Origin: Phialocephala subalpina
Lineage: Eukaryota; Ascomycota; Leotiomycetes; Helotiales; Mollisiaceae
Direction: 5' to 3'
Assembly: GCA_900073065.1 (NCBI GenBank)
Contig: FJOG01000049.1
Coordinates: 122,656 to 186,655, forward strand
Length of the DNA stretch: 64,000 nt
A program made the translations under genes and the position numbers. This document shows, one piece after another, positions 47,577 through 58,700 of this stretch (the stretch's first letter is position 1; each line of letters begins with the position of its first letter). A model generated the notes under the pieces. The model made no database searches. It worked only from the letters and a program-made list of their open reading frames with translations, and was not told the DNA's origin.

Positions 47577-48898
47577 TCATCTCACGAATCTAGCTTCCAC
47601 GCATCGGATTCTCGGAGCAGTCCATTGTCTCTGCATCCTGAAGCTTTCGTACTGTTCTCCAGACTCTAGTTGCTCCCTCGTAGCACCACCTGTGATCATC
47701 AGCAATGTTCACCAACAAAGAGCTAAGGTAAAGACCCACCTTCCAGATAGTACTTTTCTCTAATCACCACATCCTGATCATTACCTTTTGCAACGCCACC
47801 ATTGATTCTCGCTCAAAGTCTGTCCATAGTAGGTAAGAACCAGTACTGGAACCGTCGACAATAGGCAAATTCGCCTTAGCTGTCTTCGGCTCAACGAACT
47901 CGATGAGAGTATCCTCGAATTCCTCATGGTTTACGACCAAGAAGAGTTCGCTGATCGCCAGCCGCTTGAGTCTTCGATGTTCTGACAGGAAGAAAAGTCC
48001 CAGTTGCCACAGCTGAGGTCCCTGCATCTGTAATGGCCATACCTTCAGCGGGATAGCGAGTTTTCGAGGACGATCTTCTTCTAGAACAGAAACTTGTCAG
48101 TATGCTTGCCAATTTACAAGCTTGCTTGCAGTAAAGCCTAGCGCTTTCAATCTTCAAACCTTCCAACCTTCCCTAGATATCTACCTTTAGATCAATGGGA
48201 TAGAATGAACTTACCAGCACCAATGGTACGCCAGTACTTCTCCAAATAAACACCAAAATGATTCCCAGGGCTGATTTTTGATGGCAACCAGATAATATCG
48301 AAACCCCGCTTTTCGAAAATAGCCGCGGTATCTTTTCCAATGTACTCCGGTAGTCGAGTTTTCATGGCTTGCTTGTATGCTTCTTTGCAAACGCGATGAA
48401 TGGCACCCATAGATCCGATAGAGATCATCCAGGTATTTTGTTCATCGTTGTAGACCTCCTTGAAGGCCACAATCTTAGAGCCATTGCAGCCGCGCGCCAA
48501 ATCATGCCTTGAATTTCTAGGGGTAGATCGGGGAAGAGCGTGAATTCCTTGACGGGGGAGATCTTGCGTCGTTGTACCGTGCGATAGATGCGCTTGGGCT
48601 TCAAAATCGTGGCCGGGAGGGACAACTGGGAGCTTAGGAAGATGAAAAGTATGGTGAGGAGAACGTCATGGATGCAAGAGACTATCCGTGTCGCGAGATT
48701 CAGTATGGTAGTTAGGATATAGGTGATGAGGTCGAGAAGGATCAAAGAAGTCACAAGGAAAGCGGCGAGAGCTTGAGAGACGATAGTCGTAGCATATCCT
48801 GCTTTATGATCCATTGTGATGAAGTGTTCGAGCTCCTTCGTGAGGGCGGAGAACGAGGTAGCAGGTTCGATACCTGAAAGCTCTTCGGATGGGGGCAT
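47577..48898 (-). CDS. 2EXR-domain protein with N-terminal membrane segments; two apparent frame breaks
   Basis: From ATG 48898 (or 49008, upstream in frame) the protein has two hydrophobic helices (SQALAAFLVTSLILLDLITY, then VLLTILFIFLSSQL) followed by FTLFPDLPLEIQGMIWRAA, the start of the fungal 2EXR domain. The next block, GSKIVAFKEVYND, GAIHRVCKEAYKQAM, GFDIIWLPSK, is in a different frame (break near 48495). An intron then leads to EDRPRKLAIPLK, LKRLAISELFLVVNHEEFED and LLWTDFERESMVALQK. A further one-base break near 47790 is needed to reach GNDQDVVIREKYYLEG and, after an intron, the end at 47577. Either a young pseudogene or residual assembly indels. Confidence 0.65.
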
Positions 48899-49490
48899 CC
48901 TGGTTGGTTGAGTCTTTAGCTCTCGAGTAGAGGTATAAGAGAGTTGAAACCACTGGCGGATTCGTAGATATGGTCGGGACGTTGGTGCGCGAGCGAGAGA
49001 GATGTCCAAAGAACGAAGGGTATCTGGTTGAAGTCGCGGGCGAGTTTGACATGCGCCGCCTCACAACAATGGCACAAACATCTCAAATTGGCTCTTGTTT
49101 GTGACTTCACCGTATTTTCTGCTCGTCTTGCGCCAGAGGTTTGTAGAAGTTCTCGGTCAAAGAGTTGAAATGGAAGTCGATTGGCGACTGCCTAGAGCTG
49201 CGACACGTGATCCTTGCTGCAAACTTACCGCCCAGAAATGAGTCCTGGCTTAGCTGGTGCAAAGCAGTTTTGGAGGAACTCGTAAGGGGATTCTATACTT
49301 CCATATTATGTGTTGGGTTTTGAAGTTAGAGAGGAGACTATGCGACCCCGTTGTCACCTCGGCAGAAGGAGGGGAAACGCTCGGGCCACCCCTTATCTTG
49401 ATATCTTGCACTCTCGCAACCACAACTTTACAGCTCTATACCTCGAATGCATTCTTCGTACTTTGCCCGGTGCATCATACATGCCTCCAG
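48899..49490. other. Intergenic, no supported gene
   Basis: Upstream of the 2EXR gene and of the chimeric relic. Minus-strand frames here are extensions or shadows without family support. Confidence 0.4.
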
Positions 49491-49529
49491 AACGTACCCC
49501 AAAGCGTGTCCGGCAAGCTTGTGAGCCAT
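49491..49529 (+). pseudogene. Zn2Cys6 first-exon fragment
   Basis: ATG 49491 opens PERTPKRVRQACEPCR, the stereotyped start of a Zn2Cys6 DNA-binding domain (basic stretch, then CxxC). It is followed directly by a donor-like GTCAGT. Nothing downstream supplies the rest of the cluster (no RKKxxC block); the frame instead enters ferric-reductase sequence. Confidence 0.55.
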
Positions 49530-50558
49530 GTCGGTCAGTCAACTTCTCGGCCCACATTACCCACGAGTATGGCGCGGTCAAGGTCCGCATCCAGCTTCAG
49601 AAGCCACTTGACGTCAAAGCCGGGCAGGCCATCAATCTCTGGATGTGGATGCCTTCCGTCAGTTTCTGGTCCTTCTTGCAGAGTCACCCATTTGTGGTGA
49701 TCTCGTGGGCAGAGAAGCCGCAAGATCATCTAGATCTCTTCATCGAGCCTCGGAGAGGCCTAACCCGAGAACTCTTGTACCATGCCAAGAGTGGGCATAC
49801 TATGAACCCCTGGGTGCTGTTCAATGGACCTCACGGGAAGAGCATTCCCATAGAGGACTGTGAGAACATCCTTATAGTAGCTAGTGGCTTTGGAATCGCA
49901 GCACATTTGCCATATCTCAGCAGCTCATTCACGGCTACAATGCCCGTGAGGTTCGTGCTCGTCGTATCCATCTGGTCTGGCAGGTTCAGGATATCGGTAA
50001 GTCGTGACCCCTCTCACCTCCTCTGGAACGGAGATCTAACCGAGCCAAACGTCACAATCGCGGCCCAGCCGCTCCTCAACGGTGCATTAAACGAGGATAC
50101 GCTAGATGATGGTTGAATACGTACTACAAGAGCTGTCATCTTCTTAGTCTCGCTAACAATAGAGAACAGATTCTAGCCATCTCGATCTACTGTGAATCAA
50201 CCGATATTGGCGAAACATCCTTTGGGAAGCGTGCAAAGGTCTATCCGGGCAAAGCTCTCCTGCGAGAGATCTTTCTAGTAGAAGTTGTAAGAGAGCATAT
50301 TGAGAAGAAGCTAGTAGATAATATCGACAAGGATATAAAGATACTCGTAGAGGGAGAACTCGAATCTGAGGGGCAGACTAAGAGCGATGGCCAATTACTT
50401 GTCACAGGCGAGTTTCCTATTTTATCGTTCTGGCCGTGACGTGCTAATAAATGGAAGTCTCTGGCACCGACGATATCCGAGATAAGTTACGAAGTATTGT
50501 GCGAAGCCATCTGACAGATGGAGTGAGCTTCTTCGAACTTGATTATCAACCTTCGTAG
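49530..50558 (+). pseudogene. Ferric reductase (FRE/NOX-type) C-terminal half, membrane part missing
   Basis: FAD- and NAD-binding parts of a ferric-reductase-like oxidoreductase: VKVRIQLQKPLDVKAGQAI, SFLQSHPFVVISW (HPF, FAD contact), VLFNGPHG, then ILIVASGFGIAAHLPYL (NAD site). Then the frame slips by one base to QLIHGYNAREVRARRIHLVW. After an intron come PLLNGALNEDTLDDG and, with another phase problem, ISIYCESTDIGETSFG. A 50-nt intron with a GC donor (50408-50457, GCGAGT..AAG) restores VSGTDDIRDKLRSIVRSHL and ends FFELDYQPS at 50558. The six-helix haem domain is absent. It is fused at the 5' side to a Zn2Cys6 exon. Confidence 0.7.
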
Positions 50559-51811
50559 TAGTGAGGCAAATAGGGTAGTTGGATACCATTTCTTGTACCG
50601 TGGTTTAACCTCCCCCGCACTCCTTTATTACTGTCGTTACAATCGGAGATACGTATCACTTAGGCGTACGCGTCTATGATGGAGGGGTAAAGCGTATTGT
50701 AAAATCAGTGCTGGTTCATTGTTATTCTCTTGTCGAGTCTAAGAGCTCGAGGTCTGCTTTCTTATGGAGAGCATGCTCACGCTAGGCATATAGCCTAAAA
50801 CACGTGATATCTATTCCAACAATTACTTTTAGATAGAATATAATTTTAGATATCACATACACCAAGTTGTGCCCATAGCTGCCAGATGATGTCTGTGAAA
50901 GAGTTAAATGTAAGAAAGTATGGAAATTATATGCCTGCGGCGCATGAGCGGTTATGTTCGACATCCTAGCGAACAGGTGGAGTATCCGTTCCGCTGCGGC
51001 CAGCTTTGAGTTCACTCACAGGAAGTCGTTACAGGGACCTTATAGGGAGCTTCAGCGAGGTCACGTGCCGAACTCAAAGCTGGCTGCAACGGAACAGATA
51101 ACTTAGATGCATGAGGTCTAGTGAGACGCGTTTTTGTAGATCTTCCGGCAGGTGGAATCGGACAGGCTCTCCACGCAGGAAATAGCTCCAATTTGATACC
51201 ATGATTACGAGCACCTCTCAAGTCATGGCATAAATACTATTATGGATTATGGACGAGAATTCTTGGAAGCGATCAAGAGGGTCCGGCACATACAAGAGGT
51301 GGGATACATCTCGTCAAGGGCCGGCTGGTAGAAACACGTTATGCTGATTGTATCAGTGCCTTGTGAAAGCGGTGCATAGTGGACAGCCATAATCAGCTGA
51401 GAGTTGGGTGCCGGAAACGCCTCCTTTGGAGGTTGGTCATCTTTTGAGGGCAAGAAATAACTCCTTGAAAACGGGGCAGCCATAATCGGCTCTGAGAGGA
51501 ATTAAGATGAATGGGGAATGACAAGTCTTGGATAATATAATATCATGCTAAACCTATAGGCTTTAAAAGAGCTCTATACCTTGACCATGTTCTACAGGTG
51601 CTGCATGTCTCCAAGTCGACGCCGCATCATCTCTACTGCAGAACGGTTGGATTGGATTGCTGGAGTCAAAGACCTGCCTTTGCGGTGACCCTTCCACATC
51701 TAGCCAGTTATTGGCTACAAGGGAAACCACAGATGAAAACAAATCAGAGAATAGGGCGCTGAGACTTCGTGCCAGCATCATCGATATGTTCTTCGCACCT
51801 GATCACTCGCG
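50559..51811. other. Intergenic, one inverted-repeat structure, no gene
   Basis: Weak minus-strand frames (51221-51012, 51483-51247, 51781-51563) have no family. The inverted repeat at 50981-51103 is listed separately. Confidence 0.45.
50981..51103. repeat. Inverted repeat of about 32-bp arms, possible small MITE or hairpin
   Basis: The left arm ends TTCCGCTGCGGCCAGCTTTG and then AGTTC at 51013. The right arm begins at 51070 with GAACTCAAAGCTGGCTGCAA and then CGGAA. The core 25 bp match with two transitions, and weaker pairing extends a few bases outward (ATCCG / CAGAT). The arms are separated by 56 bp. Confidence 0.75.
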
Positions 51812-53419
51812 TTAGGTCAACGAAACCCATTCTAGCTTCTCTCCTGCTTCTATCTTAACCCAACTTCCGTCCTGACTTCTCGGCATCAAGGAATTTATTC
51901 GAAACACCCCCACTCTTGTGAAGCTACTCCCGGAAATCGCCTCATCGAGCACAAGGCCGTGGTCATAAATGTGATATCTCAACGTTGGACTAGGCAGTCG
52001 TAGAATCCACACCTTTCCGGAAATTTTCTTTCTCATTTCATTGTCGAACTCCGGGTAGTAGGAGACTTCTCCTTTGACGCTGATCTTGCCCCGATTCTGA
52101 TACGGTATAAACTCGTGGTATGCCAAGGTGAGGTAAGCATTGACTTGCAGTGTTACTGGAGACTCCGACGAGGTCTCTTGGTACCGAATATATTGCTTCA
52201 TAATCTGCTTCCTTGGGGAAGGAGAGTTCTCGTCCACTCCTAGGAATATCTTGGGCCGTTTTGGCCATCGGACTTGTTCTCCTGCGGAGTACCATGACCA
52301 CGATAGCCATTTTGAATCCAAATCTCCAGGTCTGAGTGGCAATATTTCCGAGGACGATGCTGGGCTTCCGTCCCCTCCCATGTTTCTTTCGCACCTCCAG
52401 AGTAACCCATGAAGCATATCATTCAGCCACAGTCCACGGCAATGGCCGGAGCCAAGAAGAAGTCCGAAGTTGCCGACGATGGCAGAGAATGCCCGGGCTC
52501 TGTCGCTATTGAACGAGAGTTTTCTCTTGGAGTATAACTCAGCTAGCTCATAGTACGCTTTGTATACAAGATCTTGTTGCCGGGGGCCGTGGCTTTTGAA
52601 GTGCTCGAAGTATCCTAGAGTTCTTGCCAACAGAGTGCTATCCCCTGAGAAGCTTGGATCATAAATTGACCGCCTTGGTGGTGCTCCCTCCTCATCTGTG
52701 TCACCGGAGCGGCATTCGAAATATACTTTATTCTTGGCAAAATGTAGAACGCGGTGTGATAATATGCGTTCTTGGAATGTCCAAGCACGTTGATTCCAGG
52801 CTGTATTCTCGACATCTTTGTCCCAAGTGCCACCTGGGGAAGGTGGGTTGAGATGGGCTTTTCCTGGAGTGCCGACATACGAGTGTTTGAAGGAAATAGG
52901 TTGAGGGTCCCGCGCAAGAAAGCCACTGCTGGCATTACTAGCATTGATTGCCGAAATTGTGATGGTGGCATTTCCAAATGTAGATCCCATCCAGTGAATC
53001 TCCTTAAGCATGTCTGCTTCGCAATCCTGAATGATACAAAGAGAGTCGATCCACAAATATCGTAACCCAAGCGTTCTAGTAACAGAAACTGCGTCGCGGA
53101 ATGTCTGGGGAAGCTCTTCCATTGGCATGCCTTGCATCCTCATGGCAATCGTCTTGGAAGTCGTCATATATTGCTGGTCATAAGCGTTCGCTTCTGATAA
53201 TCCCCAGCAATAGCTCAAGGCACAGTATGCAGCCTTCTTCAGCCCATCCGTCACAATTAATACTGGAACTGTGCTTTGAACATCGATGATGCGAAGCGGA
53301 AGCGGTGAAGGGGCTTGCTGACAGAAGGAATGGTTCTTTTGGCAGTTGGTAACCCAGCTAGCAATGAGTGAAACATTTTCCGACGACAAAGTTTCTCGAG
53401 ATAACGACGGCGGGTCCAT
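51812..53419 (-). CDS. HET-domain (heterokaryon incompatibility) protein, intact
   Basis: A single 535-codon frame. The N-terminal part has PLRIIDVQ, then AYCALSYCWG (HET block 1), ELPQTFRDAVSVTRTLGLRY followed by LWIDSLCIIQD (block 2) and, further on, AWNQRAWTFQERILSHRVLH with a downstream ECR (block 3). These are the three conserved blocks of PF06985. The C-terminal 250 residues are variable, as usual, and include SWSWYSAGEQVRWP. HET proteins trigger cell death on non-self contact, often with partners of the NLR class; the partner here is unknown. It is intact, unlike the fragment at 4990-5293. Confidence 0.9.
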   Translation of the reverse strand: MDPPSLSRETLSSENVSLIASWVTNCQKNHSFCQQAPSPLPLRIIDVQSTVPVLIVTDGLKKAAYCALSYCWGLSEANAYDQQYMTTSKTIAMRMQGMPMEELPQTFRDAVSVTRTLGLRYLWIDSLCIIQDCEADMLKEIHWMGSTFGNATITISAINASNASSGFLARDPQPISFKHSYVGTPGKAHLNPPSPGGTWDKDVENTAWNQRAWTFQERILSHRVLHFAKNKVYFECRSGDTDEEGAPPRRSIYDPSFSGDSTLLARTLGYFEHFKSHGPRQQDLVYKAYYELAELYSKRKLSFNSDRARAFSAIVGNFGLLLGSGHCRGLWLNDMLHGLLWRCERNMGGDGSPASSSEILPLRPGDLDSKWLSWSWYSAGEQVRWPKRPKIFLGVDENSPSPRKQIMKQYIRYQETSSESPVTLQVNAYLTLAYHEFIPYQNRGKISVKGEVSYYPEFDNEMRKKISGKVWILRLPSPTLRYHIYDHGLVLDEAISGSSFTRVGVFRINSLMPRSQDGSWVKIEAGEKLEWVSLT

Positions 53420-54402
53420 TTGCAGTTTGAAAAGTCTGGAAAGATGTTAGTTGGCGCGAGGTGTTCACAACAAATTCTTGACCCCACCAGGTGCAATGCG
53501 AAACAACACGAAAATATTCGTAAACATGCCTTCTTCAAATGCCACCTAGCCGCCAGTCTGCTTAAGTATCCCAATAGAATCAATGTTATCATACTCCACC
53601 ATCGAGGGTTAAATTTTAGGGTTATATTTGAGGTCGAGGTGGTCTGAATGAGCCTGTTGGTGCCGCCTTGATGTTTGGCCCCACCCTTGCCAGCCACTGA
53701 CTCAGCCCCTGACACAGCCTCACTCCGGCTCTCAAGACTTCACACGCACAGAGTTAGGGGTTGCATTTTATTTTGGCATTCATTCCTTCGTTTTGTTAAC
53801 GAGTAGTCTTTCGCAGCCTATATTCTGTCCCAGATCAGATTTGGGCTCCTTCGTGTCTTTCATCTCCCAATCGTCTCGACTCTCCACTCCCTCGCCAACT
53901 CGCGACGTCCTACCCGTGTGTGTGTCCGTACGTCTGCGCGGTGCACAGCCGTCTCGTATGCAGCCAGAAGTTTGACTTGCAGGACGAGGAGCTCCAGTAC
54001 TCGGGGCACGCAGGGTCCTTGCAGTACCATGCCAACCGACGACGGGTAGGCTCAGGTCGACGTTGTCCGCGTAGCTAGTCGTCAAATGTTGGTGGTGTCG
54101 AGTGGCTCCGTCAGAGCATTGCTTGGTAATTTGGGTCAGCTGGCGTTGTAGATTCTGAAGTTCTGCAGCATCTGGCCTGGTCTCCGCTCGCTGACAGCCA
54201 AGGCGGCACACGGTGCAGCTCGCGTCAGCCACAGTCCCAAACAGCCACAAGCACCAAGCTTCAGTTCCTATCAGCACGACTACACTCGACCTAATTCTCC
54301 AGCCTTTTTGCATCCACCACCCTGCAACTGCGAGATGCGCAAACTTCAGTCTTCTCATTTTGATGCCCTGTTACCTGTGATATTGTCTATCTCCTACAGC
54401 TA
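53420..54402. other. Intergenic, no supported gene
   Basis: A 192-codon minus frame (54358-53780) has no recognisable features. The left part is upstream of the HET gene. Confidence 0.4.
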
Positions 54403-54726
54403 ATGGCTCCACAGACTGTGGACTATTTCCCGCCAACAGCAGCGCAGAAAGAGAGCGAACTCCAGGTGTTCATTGCCTCTATCGACCCAAGTAAAGTCTG
54501 CAGTTTAGCATCCCGACACAATTGCTTCAAGCTTTGCCGGATCTTCCAAGAAACCGCTAATGGTAGCTATAATGTCTGTTTTTTCGTTGAGTTTGATGAA
54601 ATGGTGAAATGGGTTGTGAGAATTCCCTCGGAGTCTTCCGTCCACAACGTCAGAGCGCCCAGGATTCAGCCTTTCGTTATTCCGAAAATTAATCCGTTTT
54701 GGTTAGTGATACCTTTCGTAAGCTAG
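54403..54726 (+). pseudogene. Phosphotransferase/protein-kinase-like (APH) N-terminal fragment
   Basis: The frame from ATG 54403 reads LASRHNCFKLCRIF, then NGSYNVCFFVEFDEMVKWVVRIP, the typical nucleotide-binding start of fungal APH-family proteins (Gly-rich loop, then a VRIP block with the cofactor Lys region). After SSVHN the sequence turns unrelated and stops at 54726. The rest of the kinase fold (HGD..N motif) is missing, so this is a 5' fragment. Confidence 0.55.
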
Positions 54727-55715
54727 TGGCTATGCCTTATGTGTGTAGCTTGGATCGCCTTGTTTTCGACGTCTCGCTATTTTCAAGTGGATTCTACTCT
54801 TGGCATACACCCGACTAAGTTAGTCGTTTTTGAGCCATTACATCAGCAAAATCTTACTCGGCTCAACCTCGGCTCATTCGTGCTCAGCCTGAATCGCGCT
54901 TGCTCGGGCTCGCTCGGGCTTGCTCATGATCAAAATCATGGTGCCTCAGTCTACTCATGACCAAAATCGCGGTGCCTCAGGCTGCTCATGCTCGACCCCC
55001 TTTTGGTTCCTTGTCCTGATTCTGGTCTTGATTCTGGTCCCCCAACTCCTTGCTCATTTTATCCCAACATTAGCAACTTTAAACGGATGTACATGATGAT
55101 ACTGTTTAGAGAGGTCTGGCTCCAAGATTCTAATTTCGCTCTAACCTTCGCTGACCGTACGTACAGTCATGTGCTTTGGTAGTTGCTGTAGGGTCATTTT
55201 TGGTAGATGCAAGCATATCCCACCTTAACTGTCTTCGAATTCTATGTGGCAGAGGCTCTGTGCAGCGACTCTCGAAAATGTTCAAATGGCAATGCACAAG
55301 CATTCCCCCGACTGACTGGAATCCTACCACACCACACTACTCAGAGTTCTGTACAGTACATGTCTGCTTGTAATCAACGTATTTTACTGCGCCTCATGGT
55401 GTACTAGGTGTCTGTGCCGGGGTTGCGTTCTGCCGAATTACTGGGTTTTGGGGGAGTCCAGTTTTGGGACCCTGCAAAGACTGCGAAGACTGCGTGGAAC
55501 ACATGGCCCACTGGATGATAATTTCCGTTGGCTATGCTCTGTACAAATGCGGTGCTCCAGCTACTATGGCTTGGTCTCCCTGCGGAGGGTTTATAGTCAA
55601 GCCAGTTCGCTCTTGCTTGCGTGACTGTGACATCTGATTCTCTCTTCTTCCTCTTCCTGGATCCAATTCCCCCATATATAGGGACTCACTTGTTACACTC
55701 AGTGCTTCTATCACG
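54727..55715. other. Low-complexity interval upstream of the recombinase gene
   Basis: Contains GCTCGG/GCTCAT-rich words (54850-54925) and a two-unit 31-bp tandem (54923-54953, 54954-54984: CTCATGA(T/C)CAAAATC...GGTGCCTCAG). Right of 55050 I see no gene. TATATAGGG at about 55674 lies about 40 bases before the recombinase ATG. If the recombinase gene starts a Starship, its left border should be here; no boundary motif was identified. Confidence 0.45.
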
Positions 55716-58700
55716 ATGGCTGTAACACTGACTGTGCGTGAGCAAGAGTTTCTTGCACGCAGCAGTGCGACTATTGCAGCTATGGATCCATCGAAGGTCA
55801 AAAACAAAACTATAGCAGACGACTCTAGCAAGCAGTACAAAGCCAACAAGAACAGGCAGGGCCGTCGATGGGGGCTGTAAGTTCCGTGCCACTCGTTATG
55901 CCATGACCTCGGCGGAGCTGATCGTTAAAGGTTCAAGATAGGTCGTCCAGATGCGAGATTAGAGTGCACCAAAGACATTGAAGACTTCATGCTCTTCATT
56001 GGGACTGGCATGAAGGGCAAGAAAGGAGATGACTACTACTTCAAACGGCGTAAAAGAAAGGGAAAAGGTCGTGACGAAAAGAAACAACTCACCGCGGTTT
56101 ACAATTCAGTCCGGAACGCTTGGAACAACTTCTGCGCGTGGTGTGCAGACAACGGGCACCCAATCTCCCCCGAAAATAAGGAACACATGACCAAGGTAAG
56201 ACGTCAATTAAGTACAATGATATGCTCCTTGTTAATGTTGTGTAGTACAATAAGCGATTCCTCAAGAAGGCGCTTCACCTGCGACTCTACGCAAGAGAAT
56301 CGAAGTTTTCTGGCGAGTTTCACTACGGAATTCTGAGCGTTTATCGATGGAGACGAAGCCATGTTGTACACGCCAAACCAAGGGTGAGGTTTGTTCAGCA
56401 TCATATAACTACTACGAATTTCTACAGTGCGGGCAGGATTGGCGAGTTTGCCAAGTCCGATGGAAGAGAGGACCCCGAAGAAGACTCAGAAGACGATGCT
56501 GAACGTGACTTGAGAGGGTTGCATTTCAAGGTAACTACCCATTGTAGCATGTTCAGGATAGCCACTAATAACGAATTTCAGGATACATGCATGTTTGCAA
56601 TGTTCAACAAGGAGGAGAGAAAGACGGAGCTTTGTATTAGACTTACAAAAGATGAGAAGGGGAAGGGCGATAACCCCCAAGACAGGTAACTCCAGTCACC
56701 TTCTCACGCAATCTGATGCTTACTGCTACTTTAGAGGACACTGCACGTTCTATGAAAACCTCAAAGGCCCCCTTTACCAAAACAACTTTCTATTCTGCCT
56801 AAGTATGTTACTTGCTAGAATGCCTTTCCGAGATTATCAGTCCTCAGATAGGGAGGAGCTCTTTCAAAAGCTTCTGGATATCAACGTCAAGGAGGAGCAA
56901 AGATTTGCTCAAATACATTGGAAGGATGAATTTGATGACATGCCCTTTTTTGAGTGTGCAGCAAATGACTCTGGTAAAGTTGAAAAGGCGAGTGCAGTCC
57001 ACCACAGACACAAAGAGGATTGTTACCACGCAGGGCTACCCAATGCCCCGAACTTCCACGACACCAGAAGATACGGACTTTCAGAAGCCGGTAAGTCGGA
57101 AATTTTCGGTTGATTTTTCCTGCAGCTAATATGAGATCTACAAGATAAAAAGCACACAGAATCTTCTCGCATGCGACTTGGTGGTCACCTAAAGCCCGGA
57201 ATGTTCCGTGGGCACTACCTGCCCAGAGAAACGATTGATGGCGCGGCCAACTTCCTCGGACTGGAAGCACGGGAAGATGTCCTTGAGGTCAGCCAGCAGT
57301 TGAACATCCCCTACATTCCGAACCTCGTGCAGTCTTTGCCCGCGAAAAAGTTCTACGAGCTTCAACAAAGTCAAGAATACAAGGATTTACTGGACCAGAT
57401 CGGGAGCGAAACGTCCAACAAAACCCTCAATAAGCTGAAACGGCAGCTCGAATCACTGAAGCTAGAGGAGTTGAAATGGCTACGGACCGAGCAGAACTTC
57501 GGCGATGCGCCTGGCTATGAGCATGAAATCTATTCTCGGGTGAGGTTTATGTTCTCGGCTGAGAGGCTTCGTCTGGAGATTAATCTCTTTGAAGAGGTTG
57601 AGCTGAGGAGCGACATGGGCATACAGACCATCTTGGACTTAGTTGCCTACTATCTCCAGCCTAGGGAAGTCATGTTCCGGCCCGGCTTGGAACCTTCCAA
57701 GTGCTCTTGTTCAAGAATTCGAGCCTATGACTGGAGGCACATATACGAATGCCATCAGACTTCGCAGTCCCATATTCACGGATTTGCCGAGTTTTGCTTT
57801 CAACACAACATCTGGGTTTACAGCGAGGAGGATTGGGAAAACCACTGTCAATCCCATGTCGATGATTTGGAAAATTTCCCCGTATGGATCGATCCACTAA
57901 TGTATGATGGAGTTTTAGCAGCCGCAGGATTTTGCGAGTTCTGCTTGATCAACCCTCGATTGCCTGCCTCACAGCGGATGCGTCAATGGACATGGCGCCA
58001 CACATGGGCTGAACATTATATGGAACACTTCAACGATCCTTGCGTTGGGAAAAGATGTCGCCATGGGTCATTCGACTCCGTTCTGGAATTCAAATTCCAC
58101 CTGTACGACCATCATGGCGTCCGAATACCTAACCTTTGGAGTGTCGTGAAGGATGGCAACGAGAGCATACGAACTCCGAATCGCACCCCCAATCACCGTA
58201 CACAACAGGTGGTTCCAAAAGAAGAGGAGAAGGACGACGTGAAATTCCAGTTTCACAACTTCACAGTCGATACGATGGCCATGGGATTAACAGAGCGACA
58301 AGGCTTGTCCTCAAGGCGGATCTCACCCAAAGCGGAAATCGGCGGCTCATCTCAAAACGAGTTGTCAAGCTACTTCGATGTCGATTTTTTTGGCTGTGGA
58401 CCATCACCCAAACCAGAACATTCTCGCGAGCTTGTACTGAAAGCTGAGCCGCTTGAGGGAGGCTTTCCGAAGGCTTCAGAGGATCCATATTCAATCAAAG
58501 ATGGCGATCCTATGGATATCGATGCATTGAGAGGTATTGATCTTGAGGCTGAAGATGCCACTTCCGGGCCGTACTATTCGAGTCAAGACACGACAAAAAC
58601 AGACACCTCTGAGATGGAAGTTTCATCCCGAGCCATCCCGAGCCCGGAGTGCGATTTCGTCGACATTGATGAATTTTTAGGTGCTTCAACTACCGGATAT

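Noticed and set aside
53780..54358. 192-codon minus frame
   Set aside because: Composition is not protein-like for this genome and no domain or neighbour supports it.
56400..56430. Intron-like GTGAGG..CTACAG in the recombinase gene (56380-56425)
   Set aside because: Removing it breaks the frame, while retaining it gives the expected sequence before the Arg206 motif.
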